Shown here: in pieces, positions 1-4,253 of the stretch
How positions within the stretch are numbered: position 1 is the first letter of the stretch
Layout: each line of letters starts with the position of its first letter
DNA from: JADFQT01 sp047516825
Lineage (GTDB): Bacteria; Chloroflexota; Dehalococcoidia; Lucifugimonadales; UBA3495
DNA length: 5,738 bases
NCBI GenBank assembly: GCA_047516825.1
Contig: JAKZUA010000132.1
Coordinates: 1-5,738 of the forward strand
Reading direction: 5' to 3'
The notes under the pieces: generated by a model
The model's database searches: none
What the model was told of the DNA's origin: nothing
The model's input: the letters and a program-made list of their open reading frames with translations, nothing else
Made by a program: the position numbers and the translations under genes

Positions 1-128
1 GCGTATAAGCTGCGGGCGCCGCACAGCATGGCACAGGTGGCCAAGGCCAGGATCGCCCCCAAAGAGTGGCGTCGCCCTTGGCTACTCCGGAAGTCAGGCA
101 CCAAATCCAGCGCTTCTCTCAAAGTCAT
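1..128 (-). CDS. ISAs1-family transposase, N-terminal fragment (cut by window edge)
   Basis: Read on the minus strand from an ATG at 128-126, this frame stays open to the left edge and encodes about 42 residues, starting MTLREALDLVPDFRS and continuing GRRHSLGAILALA, then CAMLCGARSLYA. This pattern (LREAL..IPD.R...GRRH.L..ILALA..A.L.GARS) is the hallmark of the N-terminal domain of ISAs1 / H-repeat-associated transposases (DDE_Tnp_1-associated domain). These enzymes mobilise their own insertion sequence by a DDE mechanism. The catalytic DDE domain, and so most of a protein usually near 370 residues, lies outside the window. Whether the gene is intact cannot be judged. A purine-rich Shine-Dalgarno stretch (GGAGGGGAGG, plus-strand 141-132) precedes two consecutive ATGs at 131 and 128. 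The second has the better spacing and was chosen. The gene diverges from rplS. The family call is from recognised motifs, not from a search. Confidence 0.85.
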   Translation of the reverse strand, partial: MTLREALDLVPDFRSSQGRRHSLGAILALATCAMLCGARSLY

Positions 129-192
129 CATCCTCCCCTCCGCTTAAACTGGTAATAATTTTATACTATTTTGAGAAAATGAAAAGGCCCTG
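1..192 (-). mobile_element. Left-end part of an ISAs1-type insertion sequence, probable terminus near 192
   Basis: The transposase fragment and its AT-rich upstream region appear to form one end of an insertion sequence. Read on the minus strand from 192, the sequence starts CAGGGCCTTTTCATTTTC and leads through an AT-rich stretch with a -10-like TATAAA (165-160) to the transposase ribosome binding site. A CAGGG-type terminus close upstream of the transposase start is plausible for this family. The opposite end, the matching inverted repeat and the 8-10 base target duplication are outside the window, so the boundary is inferred. If the end is at 192, the flanking duplication would start with the bases from 193 (ATTAGTCCAG). 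Confidence 0.5.
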
Positions 193-384
193 ATTAGTCC
201 AGCCTTACCGTATCAACTGCGCGGCCCCTGTGGTATTCTTGGATGTGGTATTCTTTAATTCGGCTTTTCAAGCCGGGTTCCGAGACGCAACTGGGGCGAA
301 TTCTGAAATAGGACAGGCGGGGATGGAAGACTCCCTTCCCCACTGTAACCCGATTAACCGGAACCCAATTAAAAGGGAAAAGGC
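193..384 (+). promoter_or_regulatory. rplS leader region with short repeats and hairpins
   Basis: These roughly 190 bases between the insertion-sequence end and rplS hold no gene that I can support; the one open frame across them (from 230) overlaps rplS out of frame and resembles nothing. What is visible is a 12-base direct repeat (229-240 and 244-255), a hairpin with stem CGGCTT/AAGCCG and a 3-base loop (261-275), a hairpin with stem GGAAG/CTTCC (325-339) that can be lengthened by GG/CC after a bulge, and an 11-base near-direct repeat AACCC(G/A)ATTAA (347-357 and 362-372). The rplS ribosome binding site is a modest AAGGG at 373-377. Leader-based autoregulation is known for some ribosomal protein operons, including L19 leaders in other phyla. 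Here it is only a possibility. No promoter with both good -35 and -10 boxes was found. Confidence 0.35.
229..255 (+). repeat. Tandem 12-base direct repeat, 15-base period
   Basis: TGTGGTATTCTT occurs at 229-240 and again, identical, at 244-255, with three bases between the copies. Each copy contains TGGTATTCT, which resembles an extended -10 box (TG-N-TATTCT, four of six matches to TATAAT). Neither has a recognisable -35 hexamer at 16-18 bases. It could be a duplicated weak promoter element, a protein-binding site pair, or chance slippage. Confidence 0.5.
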
Positions 385-765
385 ATGGACGCAGCGCAGT
401 TGGTTAAACCAGAAAACAGCCCCCAGTTCCCCGTTTTTGGCGCGGGAGATACCGTGAGAGTTAACTTCCGCATTCGCGAAGGGGACCGGGAGCGGGTGCA
501 GGCCTTCCAAGGCGTAGTTATACGCCGCCAAAACGGTAGCAGTCCGGCGGCCAACTTCACCGTTCGAAGAATCACCGGCGGCATCGGCATCGAGCGAATC
601 TTTCCCCTCCATTCCCCGTTAATCGATTCACTGGAAGTCACTCGCCAAGGCTCGGTGCGCCGCGCCAAGCTATACTACTTGCGGGGACTGCAGGGGCGGG
701 CCGCCCGAATCAAGGAGAAGGCTCTGGTCCGGAGACCCCGAAACCCCACGCCAGGTCAGTCCTAA
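385..765 (+). CDS. rplS: 50S ribosomal protein L19
   Basis: L19 is a large-subunit ribosomal protein located at the 30S-50S interface, where it contributes to intersubunit bridging. The 126-residue product matches the family along its length: the FGAGDTVRVNFRIREG region (about 19-34) fits the usual F.PGDTV.V...I.EG.RER, followed by RERVQAFQGVVIRR (36-49), FTVRRI and G.GIERIFPLHSP (about 58-78), and the family signature region RRAKLYYLRGL..RAARIKEK near the C-terminus. The length is within the normal range for bacterial L19. A short tail (LVRRPRNPTPGQS) follows the conserved core. The ATG at 385 gives the usual N-terminal length and has AAGGG seven bases upstream. In many bacteria rplS follows rpsP-rimM-trmD; here an insertion-sequence end lies upstream instead. 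priA starts 36 bases after the stop, so the two genes are probably co-transcribed. Identification is secure. Confidence 0.98.
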   Translation: MDAAQLVKPENSPQFPVFGAGDTVRVNFRIREGDRERVQAFQGVVIRRQNGSSPAANFTVRRITGGIGIERIFPLHSPLIDSLEVTRQGSVRRAKLYYLRGLQGRAARIKEKALVRRPRNPTPGQS

Positions 766-779
766 CCCCCCACTCAGAA

Positions 780-795
780 GCCATCCCAGGATGGC
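780..795 (+). promoter_or_regulatory. Small hairpin over the priA ribosome binding region
   Basis: GCCATC (780-785) is fully complementary to GATGGC (790-795), with a CCAG loop. The only Shine-Dalgarno-like bases before priA (AGGA, 788-791) fall within this loop and stem. No T-run follows, so it is not an intrinsic terminator. It could reduce priA translation relative to rplS, which would suit a low-abundance helicase encoded behind a highly expressed ribosomal gene. That role is inferred only. Confidence 0.4.
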
Positions 796-801
796 CGTGA
801 C

Positions 802-3297
802 ATGAGATACGCGGAAGTAGCCGTCGACGCGCCGGTTTCTCATTCCCGCACCTTTTCCTACAGTATTCCGGATAACTTCTCCGTTGAGCCAGGCCAACTG
901 GTCTGGGTCCCCTTCGGTCGCCGTCTGATCCAGGGATTGGTGGTGCAGCTATCCCCCACGGCGCAGGTCGAAACTACCCGCGATATACTGCAGCCCCTGG
1001 AACCCTCGCCATTGGTCAGTCCCATCGGCCTCTCGCTGGGCTTTTGGCTAAGCCGCTACTACTTCTGCTCCCTCTTCGAATGCCTCTCCCTCCTTTTACC
1101 ACCCGGTTTCAAGGCGCAAGTGCGTTCCCGAGTTTCGGCTACTCCAGCCGCCGAGGAGGAATCGGCTTCCTTGGATTTAGCGGGCTCCTGGCGTCCGCAA
1201 ACCGCGGAGGCCATGCGAAAACTGGCGAACACCCGGCAGATGGGCGAAGGGGAATTCACCCAATTGCTGGGCCGCAACGGTACCCGGGAGGTAAATCGGT
1301 TGGTCGATGCAGGCCTGGTGCGGCGTCAGGTAGACTTGCCCCGAGCCAGGACCTTCCGTTACGAGTGCTACCTGATACCTACAGATGGCGCAACTAAAGA
1401 CCCTGCCGGCAGCCAGAAGCTTTCGCCCCGCCAGTCCCGGCTGTTGACGGCAGTCCAATCTTATAACCAGGGATATCCGGTCAGCTTGGCCAACAAGGAG
1501 TTTGGGCGCCCAACCAGCGCGAGCATGGTGGATAAGGGTCTGCTGGCCCTGGATTGGATACGGGAAGAAAGGGCACCCCTAGCGGCCAATAACTCGGCCG
1601 CTAGCCCAACCTCTCCGGCAACGCCGCTAACCCTCACCTCCCTGCAGGCGGACGCGCTAACCCGGATTGCTCAAGCCATTGCCGACTCCGGGCCCGTTAC
1701 CGGCCCGAACCGCCATCCCCGCAACTTCCTGCTTCATGGAGTCACGGGCAGCGGCAAAACTGAGGTGTACCTACGGGCGATGGAGCGGGTGGTCAGCGCG
1801 GGTCAACAGGCCATATTCCTGGTTCCGGAGATTTCCCTCACGCCCCAAACGGTGAGCAGGCTAGCCGAGCGGTTCCCGGGCCGGGTGGCGGTGATTCACA
1901 GCCGGATGAAAGCTCGCGAAAAATTCGACCAGTGGTGGCAAATACGGGACGGCGAGTACGACGTAGTGGTGGGTCCTCGCAGCGCTCTTTTTGCCCCGGT
2001 CCCTGATCTGGGCTTAATCGTTATCGACGAGGAGCACGAGTGGACTTACAAGCAGGAGGAAACCCAACCCCTGTATGACGCACGAACCACCTCCCTGGAA
2101 TTAGCCCGTCTGACCGGGGCAGTAGTGGTGATGGGCAGTGCCACCCCCGACGTAGAGACCTATTATCAAGCGAGCACAGGCCAGACCAGCCGGGACCGGA
2201 CCCGCCTGCTGGAGCTACCCGACCGCATCGGCTATCCTCAAGAAGTTCAACGGCAAGGTCAAATACCGGCGCTGGCGCAGGTAAGAATCTGCGACATGCG
2301 GGAGGAATTGCGGGAGGGGAACCGGAGCATTTTCAGCCGGGAGCTGACCCAGGGACTGAAAGAATGCGTCAACACCAAGCATCAGGCGATACTCTTCCTC
2401 AACCGCCGGGGCAGCGCTCCCTTCGTGCAATGCCGGGACTGCGGATACGTTCTCACCTGCGGTAGCTGCACAGTGACGTTGACCTTCCACTCCACCATAG
2501 CCCGGCTGATCTGCCACCGCTGCAACCGCCGCATCCGGACGCCCCGTCGCTGCCTTCAGTGCGGTGGGGAACGGATTCGTCAGCTGGGGATTGGCACTCA
2601 GCGGGTGGTGGACGAAGTAACCAATATGCTGCCGGGGATACGGGTTGAGCGCTGGGACGCGGACTCCTCCCGCAGCGGGGCTGGTCCGGAGCAGACTATG
2701 GCCGGCCTGGCCAGCGGAGAGATTCAGGTGCTGGTGGGCACCCAGATGGTGGCCAAAGGGCTGGACCTCCCCAAGGTGACCCTGGTCGGCGCTATCCTGG
2801 CCGATGTGGGGCTGCATCTACCCGATTTTAGAGCCGGTGAAAGGGCTTTCAGCCTGCTTTGCCAGGTCGCCGGCCGGGCCGGCCGGGGCCCGGATCCAGG
2901 CCGGGTAATCATCCAGACCTACAATCCCGAGCACTATGCGGTCGCGGCGGCGGCGGCGCAGGATTACACCGCCATGTACCGGCAAGAAATTCAGGCTCGC
3001 CAATTGCAAGGAAATCCCCCTTTCAACCAGCTGGCCCAGATCAGGTTTCAGGACCTCAGCGCCACGGCCTGCCAGCGTCAGGCGACGGCGCTGGCCCGGC
3101 TGCTGCGGCAGAGGGTAGCGGCTCGGGGGTTGGCCGACGTGGAGATTGCCGGCCCGGCTCCGGGGATACCGGAGCGGATTCGTGGCCATTATCGTTGGAA
3201 TCTGCTGGTTAGGGGCCGTAATTTGCACCGTTTCCTGGAAGACGTGAGGCTGCCACCCAAGGTTGTGTTGGACGTCGACCCAGCGCATCTGCTGTAA
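802..3297 (+). CDS. priA: Primosomal protein N' (PriA), replication restart DNA helicase
   Basis: PriA is an ATP-dependent 3'-5' superfamily 2 helicase that recognises stalled forks and D-loops and starts reloading of the replicative helicase. The 831-residue product is complete; it is somewhat longer than E. coli PriA (about 730) and near Gram-positive homologues. An N-terminal 3'-DNA-binding domain (MRYAEVAVDAPVSHSRTFSY, PGQLVWVPFGRR) is followed by a winged-helix region (about 130-200) and a Ser/Ala/Pro-rich linker (about 260-277). The helicase core shows Walker A GVTGSGKT (313-320), Walker B DEEH (409-412), GSATPD, GTQMVAKG (646-653) and motif VI QVAGRAGRG (688-696). All eight zinc-binding cysteines are present as four CxxC pairs: C544/547, C553/556, C571/574 and C584/587. 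The helicase should therefore be active. The ATG at 802 gives the standard PriA N-terminus; its ribosome binding site is weak. It lies downstream of rplS, and def follows after about 104 bases. Confidence 0.98.
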   Translation: MRYAEVAVDAPVSHSRTFSYSIPDNFSVEPGQLVWVPFGRRLIQGLVVQLSPTAQVETTRDILQPLEPSPLVSPIGLSLGFWLSRYYFCSLFECLSLLLPPGFKAQVRSRVSATPAAEEESASLDLAGSWRPQTAEAMRKLANTRQMGEGEFTQLLGRNGTREVNRLVDAGLVRRQVDLPRARTFRYECYLIPTDGATKDPAGSQKLSPRQSRLLTAVQSYNQGYPVSLANKEFGRPTSASMVDKGLLALDWIREERAPLAANNSAASPTSPATPLTLTSLQADALTRIAQAIADSGPVTGPNRHPRNFLLHGVTGSGKTEVYLRAMERVVSAGQQAIFLVPEISLTPQTVSRLAERFPGRVAVIHSRMKAREKFDQWWQIRDGEYDVVVGPRSALFAPVPDLGLIVIDEEHEWTYKQEETQPLYDARTTSLELARLTGAVVVMGSATPDVETYYQASTGQTSRDRTRLLELPDRIGYPQEVQRQGQIPALAQVRICDMREELREGNRSIFSRELTQGLKECVNTKHQAILFLNRRGSAPFVQCRDCGYVLTCGSCTVTLTFHSTIARLICHRCNRRIRTPRRCLQCGGERIRQLGIGTQRVVDEVTNMLPGIRVERWDADSSRSGAGPEQTMAGLASGEIQVLVGTQMVAKGLDLPKVTLVGAILADVGLHLPDFRAGERAFSLLCQVAGRAGRGPDPGRVIIQTYNPEHYAVAAAAAQDYTAMYRQEIQARQLQGNPPFNQLAQIRFQDLSATACQRQATALARLLRQRVAARGLADVEIAGPAPGIPERIRGHYRWNLLVRGRNLHRFLEDVRLPPKVVLDVDPAHLL
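1579..1604. repeat. Perfect 9-bp inverted repeat inside priA linker
   Basis: CTAGCGGCC (1579-1587) and its exact reverse complement GGCCGCTAG (1596-1604) are separated by 8 bases, AT-rich at the centre. It encodes the start of the low-complexity Ala/Asn/Ser/Pro linker between the winged-helix region and the helicase core of PriA (about residues 260-268), where sequence constraint is low. It keeps the reading frame. It may be a chance palindrome, an mRNA hairpin or the trace of a small in-frame insertion. Confidence 0.6.
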
Positions 3298-3301
3298 GGC
3301 C

Positions 3302-3383
3302 CCAGGCTGGCGCTTTACCACATCAAACAGCGCTGGATCTAATTTTGGTATAATTCGTCTTCGATTCCAATAAACCAGCCTGG
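3302..3383. repeat. 9-bp inverted repeat flanking the def promoter, with a central palindrome
   Basis: CCAGGCTGG (3302-3310) is the exact reverse complement of CCAGCCTGG (3375-3383). Each half is itself a near-palindrome (CCAG-N-CTGG). Between them lies CAGCGCTGG (3328-3336), containing the palindrome CAGCGCTG, and GCGCT (3310-3314) can pair with AGCGC (3329-3333) just ahead of ATCTAATTTT. This could be a poor priA terminator or operator-like sites around the def promoter. No strong stem with a T-run is present, so neither role is established. Confidence 0.35.
3346..3354 (+). promoter_or_regulatory. Extended -10 promoter for def
   Basis: TGGTATAAT combines a perfect TATAAT (3349-3354) with the upstream TG of an extended -10 element. 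No convincing -35 hexamer lies 16-18 bases upstream (the sequence there is CAAACAGCG-like), which is typical of extended -10 promoters. It sits 48 bases ahead of the def start, so transcription would begin near 3361 with a short leader containing the GAGG ribosome binding site. Confidence 0.65.
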
Positions 3384-3388
3384 CGAAT

Positions 3389-3392
3389 GAGG
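3389..3392 (+). promoter_or_regulatory. Ribosome binding site selecting the GTG start of def
   Basis: GAGG ends nine bases before the GTG at 3402 but 24 bases before the in-frame ATG at 3417. The spacing therefore supports GTG as the start codon. Confidence 0.65.
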
Positions 3393-3401
3393 TAGTACCC
3401 A

Positions 3402-3986
3402 GTGGCCCTTCTGCCCATGCGTTTCCTGCCCGACCCCATCTTGCGCCGTCAGGCCAGGAAAATTAACCCCATTCCCAACAATTTCCGGAATTACATCCAC
3501 AACATGATCGAGACCATGCATGAGGAGCAGGGGGTGGGGTTAGCCGCCAATCAGGTGGGATCGCTGCGCAAAGTGGCGGTTATTCAACTGCCAGATTGGG
3601 AGGAAGCAATAGTTTTAATCAATCCGGAAATTATACGGCGGGAAGGGGAACGGGAGGTGGAAGAAGGCTGCCTGAGCATCCCCGGTTATCGGGGAACGGT
3701 CAAGCGGGCCGAAAGGGTGCGGGCCCGGGCGCTGGACTTGAACGGGAAAGTAATCCGGATCAAGGCGGAAGGACTCCTGGCTCAAGCATTAGAACACGAA
3801 ACAGACCATCTTAACGGCTACCTCTATATCGACCGGCTGGTTTCTCGGGATACCCTCTGGAAGGTGACCTACAATCCGGAGGGAGAGCCGGAGTATCGCA
3901 AAGTCAGCTCGGCGGAGGGCCCGGACGAACCAGACCAACCGGACGGCCCAACCGCCGATCCAGGCGAGCCGCCGGACCAAGCGTGA
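3402..3986 (+). CDS. def: Peptide deformylase
   Basis: Peptide deformylase is a metalloenzyme that removes the formyl group from the N-terminal methionine of nascent proteins at the ribosome. All three family motifs are present: motif I GVGLAANQ (44-51), motif II EGCLS (88-92) with metal-ligand C90, and motif III HETDH (132-136) with ligands H132 and H136 and catalytic E133. The N-terminus (LPMRFLPDPILRRQARKI) is typical. The catalytic core ends near residue 165. A tail of about 24 residues (171-194) has eight acidic residues, seven prolines and no basic ones, which is not part of the usual fold; total length is 194 residues against a usual 150-190. The GTG start is supported by GAGG at proper spacing. 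The gene has its own extended -10 promoter and follows priA, a common pairing, although the usual partner fmt is absent here. Identification is secure. Confidence 0.97.
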   Translation: MALLPMRFLPDPILRRQARKINPIPNNFRNYIHNMIETMHEEQGVGLAANQVGSLRKVAVIQLPDWEEAIVLINPEIIRREGEREVEEGCLSIPGYRGTVKRAERVRARALDLNGKVIRIKAEGLLAQALEHETDHLNGYLYIDRLVSRDTLWKVTYNPEGEPEYRKVSSAEGPDEPDQPDGPTADPGEPPDQA

Positions 3987-4253
3987 GCATGCCGAGCGCT
4001 GCCTTTAGTAATTATCTCTAAATGTCATCCCGAACGTAGCGAGGGATCTAAAGTCCCTGGGCAAACGGTCCTGTCGCTATTGGCTAAGGTGCAACTGCTG
4101 TACTGACTCATGAGGTTTTAAGGGCCTAGGATTTAGATTCCTCAGTCGCGGAGTTTATCCTGAGCCGAGTCAAAGGGCTCCTTCCGAATAACATGGGTCG
4201 TTATCAGTTGGTTGCTTCATGTTGGTTAAGCCAAGGGCAAGGACTCCTCGGCT
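3987..4253. other. Non-coding stretch between def and the CCA/poly(A) polymerase gene
   Basis: No supported gene lies in these 267 bases. The first part has an AT-rich TTTAG...CTAAA inverted repeat (4004-4022), which is too weak to call a terminator. Then comes the repeat element (4023-4181). The remainder (4182-4253) has ATGs at 4193 and 4219, but both open frames are out of phase with the downstream gene and close within 75 bases (stops at 4262-4264 and 4267-4269). No clear promoter was found. Confidence 0.6.
4023..4181. repeat. Degenerate interspersed repeat of the GTCATCC...GGGATCT type, MITE- or REP-like
   Basis: The left part (4023-4052) starts TGTCATCCCGAACGTAGC and ends GAGGGATCTAAA. 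This matches a palindromic motif that I recognise as a widespread intergenic repeat in diverse bacteria; ATCCC (4027-4031) can pair with GGGAT (4043-4047). The inner end GAGGGATCTAAA (4041-4052) recurs inverted with one mismatch as TTTAGATTCCTC (4132-4143). The resemblance continues inward with gaps (AAGTCCCTGG against the reverse of CCTAGGAT). A second, more worn copy in direct orientation, TTATCCTGAGCCGAGTC then AAAGGGCTCC, spans about 4155-4181. No open frame lies inside. The layout suggests a small non-autonomous element or nested repeat copies; exact ends and target duplications could not be determined. Confidence 0.6.

Noticed and set aside
144..167. Outward promoter from the insertion sequence toward rplS (TTAAAC ... 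TATACT)
   Set aside because: The spacing between the boxes is only 12 bases, too short for a standard promoter.
230..457. Open frame of 75 codons starting upstream of rplS on the plus strand
   Set aside because: It overlaps rplS out of frame, has no recognisable domain and no good ribosome binding site; rplS explains the coding signal.
2215..2817. 200-codon open frame on the minus strand inside priA
   Set aside because: It lies wholly within the zinc-binding and helicase core of PriA, which is unmistakable on the plus strand. Long antisense frames are expected in GC-rich genes.
2868..2896. Very GC-rich palindromic run of GGCC repeats in priA
   Set aside because: It encodes the conserved helicase motif VI (QVAGRAGRG), and Gly/Arg/Ala codons in a GC-rich genome produce such runs.
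2818..3321. 167-codon minus-strand frame over the 3' end of priA
   Set aside because: It is antisense to conserved PriA sequence and has no recognisable protein family.
4004..4022. TTTAG...CTAAA inverted repeat as a def terminator
   Set aside because: The stem is only five AT-rich pairs with no T-run in the right place, so it would be too weak for intrinsic termination.
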